Assembly: GCF_021343995.1 (NCBI RefSeq)
Contig: NZ_JAJTTE010000011.1
Location: 62,001 to 126,000 of the forward strand
DNA from: Pseudonocardia terrae
Lineage (GTDB): Bacteria; Actinomycetota; Actinomycetes; Mycobacteriales; Pseudonocardiaceae
DNA: 64,000 nt
Reading direction: 5' to 3'
The first letter of the stretch is position 1. Every line of letters starts with the position of its first letter. Both the position numbers and the translations under genes were made by a program. The notes below the pieces were generated by a model, which was not told the DNA's origin, made no database searches, and saw only the letters and a program-made list of their open reading frames with translations. Positions 1-7,846 of the stretch are shown in pieces.

Positions 1-93
1 CTTCGTGGCTGCCGGATCGGGCCCGACCAGCTGGTGCCGGTCGGGGCCCTGCTCCTCGCGGCGCTCGGGGTGGAGATCACCGACGGGCGCTGA
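1..93 (+). CDS. C-terminal fragment of an unidentified protein (cut by window edge)
   Basis: An open frame enters from the left edge and ends at the TGA at 91-93, giving the last 30 residues of a protein that starts outside the window. The tail is hydrophobic (VGALLLAALGVEITDGR) and has no motif that allows a family call. Its stop lies inside the 3' end of the convergent HTH gene, a 17-bp tail-to-tail overlap of a kind seen elsewhere in this window. The high GC at third codon positions fits a real coding frame, but a 30-residue fragment is weak evidence. Confidence 0.45.
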   Translation, partial: LRGCRIGPDQLVPVGALLLAALGVEITDGR

Positions 94-457
94 CGCCCCC
101 GTCCGACCGCGGGGCGCGCGGCGGCTCGTGCAGGATCGCCGACACCCGCTGCCGGCTCACCCCGAAGAGCTTGCCGATCCGGGTGATCGACACCTCCTCG
201 CGCTGCAGCGCCCGCGCCTCCTCGCGGCGGAACCGCCCGCCGACGCTGCCGAGGTCGTCGAGCGCCCGGGTCACGGCCTCGACGACCAGCGGTCGCTCCT
301 CCTGCGTGACGATCTCGTGCCAGCTCAGGCCACCGGTGCGCAGGCGTTCGAGCTGCTCGACGCGCCGGCGGGCCTCGGCGAGGTCGGCGAGCGTGCGGTC
401 GAGCTGGGAGCCGAGCTCGCGCAGGGCGGCTACCGCGGGGTCGGCCGGAGCGGTCAC
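77..457 (-). CDS. Small helix-turn-helix DNA-binding protein
   Basis: Encodes 126 residues. Residues 5-45 are Leu/Glu/Arg-rich and predicted coiled coil. Residues about 83-109 form a resolvase/sigma-4-like helix-turn-helix (ITRIGKLFGVSRQRVSAIL), followed by a basic tail. The fold resembles small actinobacterial DNA-binding proteins that recognise DNA through an 'SRQRVSAIL' helix. The GTG start at 457 overlaps the TGA of the upstream FMN reductase gene (GTGA), so the two are translationally coupled and may be functionally linked. Inference: a local regulator or nucleoid-type factor. No ligand-binding domain is visible and the target is unknown. Confidence 0.75.
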   Translation of the reverse strand: MTAPADPAVAALRELGSQLDRTLADLAEARRRVEQLERLRTGGLSWHEIVTQEERPLVVEAVTRALDDLGSVGGRFRREEARALQREEVSITRIGKLFGVSRQRVSAILHEPPRAPRSDGGVSARR

Positions 458-951
458 CGCAGGGCCATGAGGGCGGTCGCCACCGGCTTCCAGCGCTCGG
501 TGTAGGCGTCGAGCTCCGGCGCCTCGGACCACGTCGCGTCGATCAGGTAGAGGCCGGGCAGCGCGCAGGTGCCGCCGAGCTCGGACAGCACCGGCTTGAG
601 GGTCAGGTCGGGCGCCATGGCGTGCCCCGGCCCGGCGCCCAGCATCAGGGGCACGGCGACGACGTCCTGCAGGCCGGTGCCGCCCGCGAACTGGTCGAGG
701 AAGAGCTTGAGCAGCCCGGTGTAGGTCGCCTTGAAGGTCGGGCTCGCGAACACGACCAGCGAGGACTCCTGGACCGTCTTCACGGCGGCCGCGACGGCCT
801 CGTCGCCCCAGCCGAGCAGGCCCGGGCCCAGCTCGACGAGGTCGATCACGTGGTCGGGCGCGGCGCCGGTGAGCTTCTCGGCCAGCGCGGTGCCGGCCTG
901 GAGGGTGCGGCTGGCGGGCTTCGGGTTGCCGACGACGACGGTGACGGTCAC
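454..951 (-). CDS. NAD(P)H-dependent FMN reductase-like flavoprotein
   Basis: 165 residues with a flavodoxin-like fold typical of NADPH-dependent FMN reductases of the SsuE/MsuE/azoreductase group. It begins with a beta strand and the phosphate loop VVVGNPKPASRT. The conserved SPTFKATYTGLLKLFLDQF segment positions FMN and the dimer interface. Such enzymes reduce FMN, quinones or azo/nitro compounds in the cytoplasm, or feed FMNH2 to two-component monooxygenases. The GTG start at 951 is chosen because AGGAG lies six bases upstream. It is coupled to the downstream HTH gene by a 4-bp overlap. No partner monooxygenase is adjacent, so the substrate is open. Confidence 0.8.
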   Translation of the reverse strand: MTVTVVVGNPKPASRTLQAGTALAEKLTGAAPDHVIDLVELGPGLLGWGDEAVAAAVKTVQESSLVVFASPTFKATYTGLLKLFLDQFAGGTGLQDVVAVPLMLGAGPGHAMAPDLTLKPVLSELGGTCALPGLYLIDATWSEAPELDAYTERWKPVATALMALR

Positions 952-1313
952 GTGCGCTCCTGCTCTCGATCTCCGGGTGTCGAGGGCCAGCATCGCATCC
1001 CGGCGGGCCTGCGCGCCGCCTCCTGCGCGGTCCGCCGCGCCACGTCGGCGCCCTCCTCCGCGCCCTCCTCCGCGACACACGGACCACCGCCCACCGATCC
1101 GAGGCGCGCGTCCACCGCAGCGGCCGCACGGCCGTCGGGGGCCGGGCGACGGCACTCAAGGCCCGCCGCGAGCCCGGCGACCAGCGGTGTCGGAGCGTAG
1201 GCCGCCGATCACGGCGTTCACCCACCCGTGGCCCCCACCCGTGCACGGTGGTCACCCTTTTGACACCGTGTGGGTGTCCGCCCCCCGGTCCGTACGTATC
1301 TCGGAGGAAGCAC
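952..1313 (-). other. Non-coding spacer, 362 bp
   Basis: No convincing gene is seen. Open frames crossing it on both strands are Arg/Pro/Ala-rich GC artefacts without ribosome binding sites. Around 1236-1268 a GGTGGTCA / TGACACC imperfect inverted repeat with an AT-richer centre precedes the micro-ORF at 1314 and could be an operator or part of its promoter. A TTGACA hexamer is present at 1259-1264, but no -10 box lies at normal spacing. Confidence 0.4.
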
Positions 1314-1412
1314 GTGAAGAACCTCGGACGCGCACTCGGCAAGTTCAGCTCCGGCCTCCTCGACGCCCTGGGCATCCTGGGCGGCTGGAACCGGGGCCGC
1401 CGCGCCCGCTGA
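1314..1412 (+). CDS. 32-residue cationic amphipathic micropeptide
   Basis: A GTG codon at 1314 follows a textbook Shine-Dalgarno (GGAGGAAG, ending three bases upstream) and opens 32 codons closed by TGA at 1410-1412. The peptide starts VKNLGRALGKFSSGLLDALG and ends with an Arg-rich tail (NRGRRAR). The first 24 residues alternate hydrophobic and small or basic residues as in an amphipathic helix, with a GxLxGG centre. No Cys and no leader-cleavage motif is obvious. It stands alone, followed by a minisatellite. Function is unknown; a membrane-active peptide, a small regulator or a leader peptide are all possible. The strong ribosome binding site is the main support that it is translated. Confidence 0.5.
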   Translation: MKNLGRALGKFSSGLLDALGILGGWNRGRRAR

Positions 1413-1483
1413 CCGCGGCGACCCGCCCGGCCCGGCCCCTCGACCGGCCGGGCGGTCCCGGTCCGTCCCTCTCAGGCCGCCCC

Positions 1484-1781
1484 CGAGAGCGGCGCCCCCC
1501 GAGAGCGGCGCCCCCCGAGAGCGGCGCCCCCCGAGAGCGACACCCCCCGACAGCGGCGCCCCCGGAAACCACGCGTCCGGAAGCCTCCGAACGCGGCGCC
1601 CCACCGAGCCGCACTCCCCGGTCGCGACGCGCTCCCTGCCGCGACACGCCCTGCAGCGACACGCTCCCCACCGCGACACACCCCGCAGCGACACACCCCG
1701 CAGCGACACGCTCCCCACCGCGACACGCTCTCCAGCGACACGCTTTCCTCGGCGACACGCCCGGACGGAGACACGCCCCCG
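1484..1781. repeat. GC-rich 16-bp minisatellite, two diverged blocks
   Basis: Block 1 (1484-1563) is five consecutive 16-bp units of CGAGAGCGGCGCCCCC, the first three identical. Block 2 (about 1623-1781) is roughly ten diverged 15-16-bp units around GCGACACGCTCCCCAC. The shared RGMGNSRCGC core suggests both derive from one ancestral unit that diverged and re-expanded. The array fills the spacer between the micropeptide and the betaine operon. It has no spacers (not CRISPR) and no flanking transposase. Several frames stay open through it only because it contains no stop triplets. Confidence 0.8.
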
Positions 1782-2070
1782 TCGATCCCGCTTCGTGTGA
1801 CACCAATCACCACTCCTCTTCCCTGTCGCTCGCTCCGCCGCATCGACCGCGCCCGGCTCCACCAGGCGCGTCGTCCCGTGACCTCGCACGGCCGTCGGCG
1901 TGACTTCTGTTACGGCCACTTTTCGGGTTCGGAACCGATCCGGACAACCGCGTCAACGGCCGTCGTCCGTCCTTGACAGTGGGCTGGGTCTCGCCCCACC
2001 TTGTTGCGAGTCGTGCTGAGTGTTCCGCAGTACGCACAGCCCCCACACCCGCATTCGAGGACGCGGCACC
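1782..2070 (+). promoter_or_regulatory. Upstream region of the betaine-oxidation operon
   Basis: About 290 bp with noticeably lower GC than its surroundings, immediately upstream of the three-gene operon starting at 2071. It contains a TTGACA hexamer at 1973-1978, but no clear -10 box 16-18 bases further on. An imperfect dyad (GTGC...GCAC arms, about 2012-2036) could bind the IclR-type regulator encoded at 7055-7846. The promoter assignment is by position only. Confidence 0.3.
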
Positions 2071-2430
2071 ATGAACTACGCCTGCCAGCTCGCCGATCTC
2101 CCGCGCGGCGCCGCCCTGCGACTCACGGACCTGCCCGGCAGTCCGCCCGTCGCGCTCTTCCACACCGACGACGGCGAGTTCTTCGCCGTCGACGACACCT
2201 GCACCCACGCCGACGCCTCCCTCGCCGACGGGTTCGTGGAGGACTGCGCCGTCGAGTGCCCGCTGCACGCGGCGATCTTCGACCTGCGGACCGGCGAGGC
2301 CGACGGGCTCGTCGCGCAGTACCCGGTCCGCACGCACACCGTGGTGATCGAGGACGGAGCGGTCTACCTCCAGCTGTCGGAGAAGATCCCGCACCTGCCC
2401 GCGGCCACGCGCCGGTACGTCGCCTCATGA
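2071..2430 (+). CDS. Rieske-type [2Fe-2S] ferredoxin
   Basis: 119 residues forming a single soluble Rieske domain. The cluster ligands are C44-x-H46 (CTHADASL) and C63-x2-H66 (CPLHAAIF), spaced as in ferredoxins of aromatic-ring and betaine dioxygenase systems. There is no membrane anchor. It is the first gene of an operon: its TGA overlaps the ATG of the dimethylglycine-oxidase-like gene (ATGA at 2427), and the Rieske oxygenase follows. The obvious role is to carry electrons to that oxygenase. A dedicated ferredoxin reductase is not seen nearby. ATG 2071 is the only start that gives the normal ferredoxin N-terminus. Confidence 0.85.
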   Translation: MNYACQLADLPRGAALRLTDLPGSPPVALFHTDDGEFFAVDDTCTHADASLADGFVEDCAVECPLHAAIFDLRTGEADGLVAQYPVRTHTVVIEDGAVYLQLSEKIPHLPAATRRYVAS

Positions 2431-4874
2431 GCCCTCGCGTGAGCCCTCGTGTGGTCGTCATCGGCTCGGGTGTCGTCGGGGCCGCCGTCGCGGACGAGCT
2501 GACCGAGCGCGGCTGGACGGACGTCACGGTGCTCGACCGGGGCGCGCTGTTCCTGCCCGGCGGCTCCTCCTCGCACGCGCCCGGGCTGGTGTTCCAGGCC
2601 AGCCCCTCGCGGACGATGGCCCGGTTCGCGCGGTACACCGTCGAGAAGCTGAGCTCCCTCGACCTCGACGGGAAGTGGTGCTTCAACCAGGTCGGGGGCC
2701 TGGAGGTGGCGACCGAGCCCGCCCGTGTCGACGAGCTGTGGCGCCGGCACGGGTTCCTGAGCTCGGTGGGCGTCGAGTCGGCCGTCGTCGGGCCGGACGA
2801 GTGCGCCGCGCTGCACCCGCTCGTGCCGCCCGGGAACGTGCTGGCCGGCCTGCACATCCCGACGGACGGCCTCGCCAAGGCCCCGCGCGCCGTCGAGGCC
2901 CAGGCCCGGCGGGCGATCGCCCGCGGCGCCCGGTTCCTCGGCGAGCAGCGGGTCGTGGAGATCCTCCGCGACAAGGGGCGGGTCACCGGGGTGCGCACCG
3001 AGACGGCCTCGGCCGCCGGCGGGCGGGGCGAGCACGAGTTCCCGGCCGACGTCGTCGTCCAGTGCACGGGGTTCTGGGGCCCGCTGACCGGCGCGCTGGT
3101 CGACCTGCCCACGCCGCTGCTGCCGATGGCGCACCAGTACGCCCGCACCGTCCCGGTTCCCGGGCTGCGGGACCTCGGCGAGCGGGAGGCCGCCGCGCCG
3201 ATCCTGCGCCACCAGGACCGCGACCTGTACTTCCGCGAGCACGGCGAGCGGCTCGGCATCGGCTCCTACGCCCACCGGCCGATCCCGATCGACCCGGCGA
3301 ACCTGCCGACGCACACGGAGATGCCGTCGTCGTTCGACTTCACCCCGGAGGACTGGGCGCCCGCCTACGCCGACGCGCAGAAGCTCCTCCCGGCGCTCGA
3401 GGGCGTCCCGGTCGAGCACGGGTTCAACGGCGTGTTCTCCTTCACCGCCGACGGCATGCCGCTGCTCGGCGAGCACCCCGACCTGGAGGGCTACTGGGTC
3501 GCGGAGGCCGTGTGGGTCACGCATTCCTGCGGCGTCGCGCGGGCGCTCGCGGAGTGGCTGGTCGACGGGCACCCGTCGCTCGACGTCCACGCCTGCGACC
3601 TCAACCGATTCACCGAGGCCCAGCGCTCGCCGGCCTACGTCGCGCAGCGGGCCGCGCGGAACTTCGTCGAGGTGTACGACATCGTGCACCCGCTGGACCC
3701 GCCGGCCGGGCCGCGCCCGATGCGCACCAGCCCGTTCCACCTGCGCCAGCAGGAGCTCGGTGCGGTGTTCACCGAGATCGGCGGCTGGGAGCGGCCGCTG
3801 TGGTTCCAGGCCAACGCCGGGTTGCCCGACGTCGCCCGGATCCCCACCCGCGAGGGCTGGGCCGCGAGGCACTGGTCGCCGATCGCGGGCGCGGAGGCCC
3901 TCGCGACGCGGGACGCCGTGGGGCTCTACGACATGACGCCCCTGACGCGCGTGGACGTCTCCGGGCCCGGTGCCTGCGCCTTCCTCGACGGCCTGACCAG
4001 CAACAAGGTCGACGTCGCCGTGGGCCGGGTCGTCTACACCCTGATGCTCACGGAGGCCGGTGGTGTGCTCTCCGACCTCACGGTGACGCGGCTGGGGGAG
4101 GAGCTGTTCCAGGTCGGGGCCAACGGCGAGGTGGACGTCGACCGGTTGCGCCGGCTCGCGCCCGCGGGCGTCTCGGTCCGGGACGTCACCGCCGGGACCT
4201 GCGGCGTCGGGCTGTGGGGCCCACGGGCGCTCGACGTCCTCTCGTCGGTGAGCTCCGACGATCTCTCCTTCGGCTACTTCCGTTCGAAGAGGATCCACGT
4301 CGGTGCGGTCCCGGTGCTCGCGCTACGCGTGTCCTACGTCGGCGAGCTGGGCTGGGAGCTGTACACCACCGCCGACCAGGGCCTCGCGCTGTGGGACACG
4401 CTGTGGGCCGCCGGTGCCGAACACGGGATGGTCGCCGCAGGCCGGCACGCGTTCACCAGCCTGCGGCTGGAGAAGGGCTACCGGGCCAGCGGCGTGGACA
4501 TGACCAGCGAGGACCTGCCCGCCGAGGCCGGGCTCGCGTTCGCGGTCAAGTCGGGGGAGTACCCGGGTGCGGCGGCGGTGTCGGCCGAATCGTCGACCGG
4601 GCCCCGCCGACGGCTGGTCCCGGTGCTGATGGACGACCCGGCCGACGTGGTCATGGGGGCCGAGCCGGTCTACGCCGGCGACACCGCCGTCGGGTACGTG
4701 ACCAGCGCGGCCTACGGCCCGACGATCGACGCCGGCATCGCCTACGCGTGGCTGCCGGCCGAGCTCGCCGTGCCCGGCACCGCCGTGTCCGTCGAGTACT
4801 TCGGTGCCCGCCTGCCCGGCGTCGTCGCCGCCGAGCCCCTGTTCGATCCCGAGGGAAAGTGCCTCCGTTCATGA
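2427..4874 (+). CDS. Dimethylglycine oxidase / sarcosine dehydrogenase-like FAD- and folate-dependent enzyme
   Basis: 815 residues. The N-terminal half is a DAO-type FAD domain: GSGVVG at 13-18, acidic end of the second strand (LDRG), and HAPGLVFQ at 50-57. His50 lines up with the histidine that covalently binds FAD in Arthrobacter dimethylglycine oxidase. The C-terminal half is a GcvT-like tetrahydrofolate domain (YDMTPLTRVDVSGPGACAFL onward) with a GcvT C-terminal barrel. Such enzymes demethylate dimethylglycine and/or sarcosine and pass formaldehyde to folate. Its place between a Rieske ferredoxin and a betaine-type oxygenase argues for dimethylglycine. Both neighbours overlap it by 4 bp, so the three genes form a tight operon. 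Confidence 0.85.
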   Translation: MSPRVSPRVVVIGSGVVGAAVADELTERGWTDVTVLDRGALFLPGGSSSHAPGLVFQASPSRTMARFARYTVEKLSSLDLDGKWCFNQVGGLEVATEPARVDELWRRHGFLSSVGVESAVVGPDECAALHPLVPPGNVLAGLHIPTDGLAKAPRAVEAQARRAIARGARFLGEQRVVEILRDKGRVTGVRTETASAAGGRGEHEFPADVVVQCTGFWGPLTGALVDLPTPLLPMAHQYARTVPVPGLRDLGEREAAAPILRHQDRDLYFREHGERLGIGSYAHRPIPIDPANLPTHTEMPSSFDFTPEDWAPAYADAQKLLPALEGVPVEHGFNGVFSFTADGMPLLGEHPDLEGYWVAEAVWVTHSCGVARALAEWLVDGHPSLDVHACDLNRFTEAQRSPAYVAQRAARNFVEVYDIVHPLDPPAGPRPMRTSPFHLRQQELGAVFTEIGGWERPLWFQANAGLPDVARIPTREGWAARHWSPIAGAEALATRDAVGLYDMTPLTRVDVSGPGACAFLDGLTSNKVDVAVGRVVYTLMLTEAGGVLSDLTVTRLGEELFQVGANGEVDVDRLRRLAPAGVSVRDVTAGTCGVGLWGPRALDVLSSVSSDDLSFGYFRSKRIHVGAVPVLALRVSYVGELGWELYTTADQGLALWDTLWAAGAEHGMVAAGRHAFTSLRLEKGYRASGVDMTSEDLPAEAGLAFAVKSGEYPGAAAVSAESSTGPRRRLVPVLMDDPADVVMGAEPVYAGDTAVGYVTSAAYGPTIDAGIAYAWLPAELAVPGTAVSVEYFGARLPGVVAAEPLFDPEGKCLRS

Positions 4875-5995
4875 CCGCCGTCGAAGAAACCCTCACGAGC
4901 AGCCTGGTCGCCACCCTCCCGGGGCACTGGTACACCGACCCCGCGATCTTCGCGGCCGAGCAGGAGCGGATCGTCGAGGCGGGGTGGGTGTGCGTCGCCC
5001 TCGCCGCGGACCTCGACGCGCCCGGCGCCTACCGGACGGTGCAGGTCGGCCGGGAGTCGGTCGTCGTCGTGAAGGGGCGGGACAAGCAGATCCGCGCCTT
5101 CTTCAACGTCTGCCGGCACCGCGGCGCCCGGCTGTGCGTGGAGCCCGCGGGGCAGGTGCGGAACAAGCTGCAGTGCCCGTACCACGCCTGGACCTACGAC
5201 CTCACCGGCAAGCTGATCGCCGCGCCGAACCTCACGCAGATGCCCGACGTCGACCGGGTCACCCGCGGCCTCGCGCCCGTGGCCGTGCGGGAGTGGCTCG
5301 GCTACGTGTGGGTGTGCGTGGCGGAGGAGCCGCCGTCGTTCGAGGACGAGGTGATCGGGGCGGTGGTGACGCGGCTCGGCGACGTCGAGTCGATCGACCA
5401 CTACGGCACCGAGAACCTGGTGCTCGGCCGGCGGATCTCCTACGACGTCGCTGCCAACTGGAAGCTGATCGTCGAGAACTTCATGGAGTGCTACCACTGC
5501 GCGACGATCCACCCGGAGCTCACCGAGGTACTCCCGGAGTTCGCCGACGGGTACGCCGCGCAGTACTACGTGGGGCACGGCGCGGAGTTCGGGGAGCAGG
5601 TGCAGGGCTTCACGGTCGACGGCTCGGCCGGCCACGGCCGGATCCCCGGGATCGCCGAGGACCAGGACCGCAGGTACTACGCCATCACGATCCGCCCGGG
5701 CGTGTTCGTGAACCTCGTACCGGACCACGTGATCGTGCACCGGATGACCCCGGTCGCCGCGGACCGCACGCTGGTCGAGTGCGACTGGCTGTTCCTGCCC
5801 GACGTCGTGCGGTCCGGTGCGGACCTGGACCGCTCGGTGGAGCTGTTCCGCCGGGTCAACGCCCAGGACTTCGCCGCCTGCGAGCGCACCCAGCCCGCCA
5901 TGTCCAGCCGCGTCTACGCCCGCGGCGGCGCGCTGGTCCCCAGCGAGCACCACATCGCCGAGTTCCACCACTGGGTCCAGGCCCGCCTGGCCTGA
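4871..5995 (+). CDS. gbcA: Rieske oxygenase, probable glycine betaine monooxygenase large subunit
   Basis: 374 residues. The N-terminal Rieske domain has C81-x-H83 (CRHRGARL) and C102-x2-H105 (CPYHAWTY). The catalytic domain carries the mononuclear-iron signature VENFMECYHCATIHPEL (201-217), with H209 and H214 as expected ligands. This is the layout of GbcA-type demethylases that convert glycine betaine to dimethylglycine plus formaldehyde; carnitine oxygenase CntA is a relative. The ATG overlaps the TGA of the dimethylglycine-oxidase-like gene, whose substrate this enzyme would make. A ferredoxin is encoded two genes upstream. No GbcB-type reductase is present, so electrons must come from an enzyme encoded elsewhere. 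Confidence 0.8.
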   Translation: MTAVEETLTSSLVATLPGHWYTDPAIFAAEQERIVEAGWVCVALAADLDAPGAYRTVQVGRESVVVVKGRDKQIRAFFNVCRHRGARLCVEPAGQVRNKLQCPYHAWTYDLTGKLIAAPNLTQMPDVDRVTRGLAPVAVREWLGYVWVCVAEEPPSFEDEVIGAVVTRLGDVESIDHYGTENLVLGRRISYDVAANWKLIVENFMECYHCATIHPELTEVLPEFADGYAAQYYVGHGAEFGEQVQGFTVDGSAGHGRIPGIAEDQDRRYYAITIRPGVFVNLVPDHVIVHRMTPVAADRTLVECDWLFLPDVVRSGADLDRSVELFRRVNAQDFAACERTQPAMSSRVYARGGALVPSEHHIAEFHHWVQARLA

Positions 5996-6007
5996 TCCTC
6001 GGCGTGA

Positions 6008-6053
6008 GATGAGCACCAGCGCTGTCGAACCATGATCGAACAGCGCTGGTGCT
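6008..6053. repeat. 46-bp palindromic element, copy 1
   Basis: A hairpin with perfect 14-bp arms (AGCACCAGCGCTGT / ACAGCGCTGGTGCT) around a 14-nt centre that itself contains CGA/TCG pairing. It lies 12 bp after the stop of the Rieske oxygenase gene, so it can act as a terminator. The same element, 44 of 46 bases identical, occurs 997 bp further on at the end of the DUF559 gene. There is no U-tract. Confidence 0.85.
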
Positions 6054-6118
6054 GATCGCTGGCGGTCGATCTCGCGGAAACGCCTCGAAGATCCGCCCCT
6101 GCCCGGCAGGCTCGCGCC

Positions 6119-7009
6119 ATGGTGAGTGTGGAGGTCCGGACCGAGGTCTCGGGCTGGCCGGTGGCCTTCCGCGGGTCGGCCGCGGTGGCGGCGGGCCTCG
6201 TGACGCCCGGCATGCTGCGCGGGCCACGGTTCCGCCGGGTCTTCCCGGACGTGTACGTGTGTCCGGGTGCCGCCCGGACCGCCCGGATCGGTGACGCCGA
6301 GCTGCGGGCCCGGGCCGCGTACGCCCTGGTCGAGGGGCGGGGCGTGCTCGCCGGGTACGCCGCCGCGCTCCTGCACGGCGCGGACTGCGGCCCTCTCGGC
6401 GCACCCGCGGACGTCACGCTGCTGCGCGGCGGCGTGCGCCCGCGCCCAGGCCTGGTCCTGCATCGCGACAGGCTCGGGGACGACGAGGTCGGCGAGGCCG
6501 GCGGGACGCTCGCCACCACCGCGCGCCGGACCGCCTTCGACCTGGTGCGCTGGGCGCCCACGCTCGTCGAGGCCGTCGTCGCGCTCGACGCCCTGGCCAA
6601 CGTCGGCGGGTTCCTGCCCGAGGAGATCCTGAAGCCGGCGCGGCGGTACCCGCGGGCACGCGGCGGCGGGCGTGTTCCCGACGCGGTGGACCTCGCGGAC
6701 CGACGTGCCGGGTCGCCGCCAGAGACTCGCATGCGTCTGGCGCTGATCCGGGCGGGCCTGCCGCGGCCGGAGGTGCAGTGGGTGGTCCAGGACCCGGTCG
6801 CGCGCCGGGCGTTGTGGGTGGACCTGGCCTACCCGGACCGGCGGGTGGGGCTCGAGTACGAGGGCGCCGATCACACCAGGCCGGACCAGGTCCTCCGCGA
6901 CACCGCGCGCTTCACGACCCTCGTCGCCGCGGGCTGGCGCATGTTCCGCTTCACGAGGCTCGACGACCCCGAGCGCGTCGTCGCACTGGTCCGTGCGGCT
7001 CTGCGATGA
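6119..7009 (+). CDS. DUF559/Vsr-like nuclease-fold protein with AbiEi-like N-terminus
   Basis: 296 residues. Residues about 1-110 resemble the winged-helix N-terminus of AbiEi-type antitoxins (GLVTPGMLRGPRFRRVFPDVY, then a helical segment around GYAAALLHG). The C-terminal ~85 residues have the DUF559 restriction-endonuclease-like fold: PETRMRLALIRAGL, DLAYPDRRVGLEYEG and AAGWRMFRFT, with acidic residues placed as in PD-(D/E)XK enzymes. Large paralogous families of this architecture occur in actinobacteria; the function is unproven. It sits between the betaine operon and the IclR gene, is unrelated to either, and is bracketed by two copies of a 46-bp palindrome. The second copy includes its stop codon. 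This suggests insertion as a unit. Confidence 0.75.
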   Translation: MVSVEVRTEVSGWPVAFRGSAAVAAGLVTPGMLRGPRFRRVFPDVYVCPGAARTARIGDAELRARAAYALVEGRGVLAGYAAALLHGADCGPLGAPADVTLLRGGVRPRPGLVLHRDRLGDDEVGEAGGTLATTARRTAFDLVRWAPTLVEAVVALDALANVGGFLPEEILKPARRYPRARGGGRVPDAVDLADRRAGSPPETRMRLALIRAGLPRPEVQWVVQDPVARRALWVDLAYPDRRVGLEYEGADHTRPDQVLRDTARFTTLVAAGWRMFRFTRLDDPERVVALVRAALR

Positions 7010-7050
7010 GCACCAGCGCTGCCGAACCATGATCGAACAGCGCTGATGCT
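7005..7050. repeat. 46-bp palindromic element, copy 2
   Basis: Second copy of the element at 6008-6053, same orientation, differing at two positions. Its arms extend to 16 bp with one mismatch (ATGAGCACCAGCGCTG against CAGCGCTGATGCTCAT). The TGA of the DUF559 gene (7007-7009) lies inside its left arm. The IclR gene ends five bases beyond it, so it can terminate both converging transcripts. Confidence 0.85.
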
Positions 7051-7054
7051 CATT

Positions 7055-7846
7055 TCACCCCGTCTCCCACCACCCCATCCGCCGGCTGATGTCGCGGGCG
7101 GCGGCGACGACGGTGGGGGCGAGGTCGTCGAGGCGCTCGGGCGGGAGGCGGTAGCTGGGCCCGGAGAGGGACAGCGCGGCGCACACTCCGCCGGTCTGGT
7201 CGCGGATCGGGGCGGCGACGGCGTTCAGCCCGATCTCGTACTCCTCGACGACGACCGCGTACCCCGTCTCGCGGATCCGGCCGAGGTCGGCGTCGACCGT
7301 CTCGGGGGTGGTCAGGGTGTTCTCGGTGAAGCGCTCCGGACGGTCGAGGACCTCCTTGAGCAGCGGGTCCAGGTCGGCCGGGCCGAGCCAGGCGATCAGC
7401 GCCTTGCCACTGGAGGTGCAGTGCAGCGGGGTGATGCGGCCGATCCAGTTGTAGCTCAGCACGGTCGACGGGCCGCGGGCCTGGTGCACGTTGACGGCGT
7501 GCGCGTCCTGCAGCACGGCGATGTTCACCGTCTCGCCGAACTCCTGGGCCAGCCGCTCGCAGGCCTCCCGCCCCAGCCGCGTGACGTCGAGCCGCCCGGA
7601 GACGGCCCCGGCCAGCGGGATGAGCCCAAACCCGAGGGTGTACTTGCCGCGGTCCGTGGCCTGTTCGACGAGCCCCCGGTCCTCGAGCGCGCCGAGCAGC
7701 CGGAAGGCGGTGGACTTGTGGACCTCGAGCTCGGCGGCCACCTCGCTGACCCCGGCTTCCCCGCGGCGGGCCAGGATCTCGAGGACGGTGATCGCGCGGT
7801 CCACGGACTGCACGCCCCCGTCCCGAGGCCGCTCCGGGTTGCTCAT
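7055..7846 (-). CDS. IclR-family transcriptional regulator
   Basis: 263 residues. N-terminal winged helix: VQSVDRAITVLEILARRGE, then VSEVAAELEVHKSTAFRLL as recognition region. The IclR effector domain follows, with the conserved HCTSSGKALIAWL and GYAVVVEEYEIGLNAVAAPI segments. IclR proteins bind small organic acids or amines and repress or activate adjacent catabolic genes. Here the gene faces the aldehyde dehydrogenase-permease-choline oxidase operon across 70 bp and lies close to the betaine-oxidation operon. Regulation of choline or betaine catabolism is therefore the natural inference. ATG at 7846 gives the usual IclR N-terminus. Confidence 0.88.
   Translation of the reverse strand: MSNPERPRDGGVQSVDRAITVLEILARRGEAGVSEVAAELEVHKSTAFRLLGALEDRGLVEQATDRGKYTLGFGLIPLAGAVSGRLDVTRLGREACERLAQEFGETVNIAVLQDAHAVNVHQARGPSTVLSYNWIGRITPLHCTSSGKALIAWLGPADLDPLLKEVLDRPERFTENTLTTPETVDADLGRIRETGYAVVVEEYEIGLNAVAAPIRDQTGGVCAALSLSGPSYRLPPERLDDLAPTVVAAARDISRRMGWWETG

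Noticed and set aside
1259-1264. TTGACA as a -35 box for the micropeptide, and likewise TTGACA at 1973-1978 for the betaine operon
   Set aside because: No acceptable -10 hexamer occurs 16-18 bases downstream in either case, so no promoter is called there.
2364-4298. A 644-codon open frame antisense to the dimethylglycine-oxidase-like gene, and similar long antisense frames at 4742-7030, 7050-9341, 10774-14187 and 22146-29225
   Set aside because: In DNA of this GC content the frames opposite and beside real genes stay open. These are Arg/Pro/Gly-rich, lack ribosome binding sites and show no domain, while the sense frames carry complete motifs.
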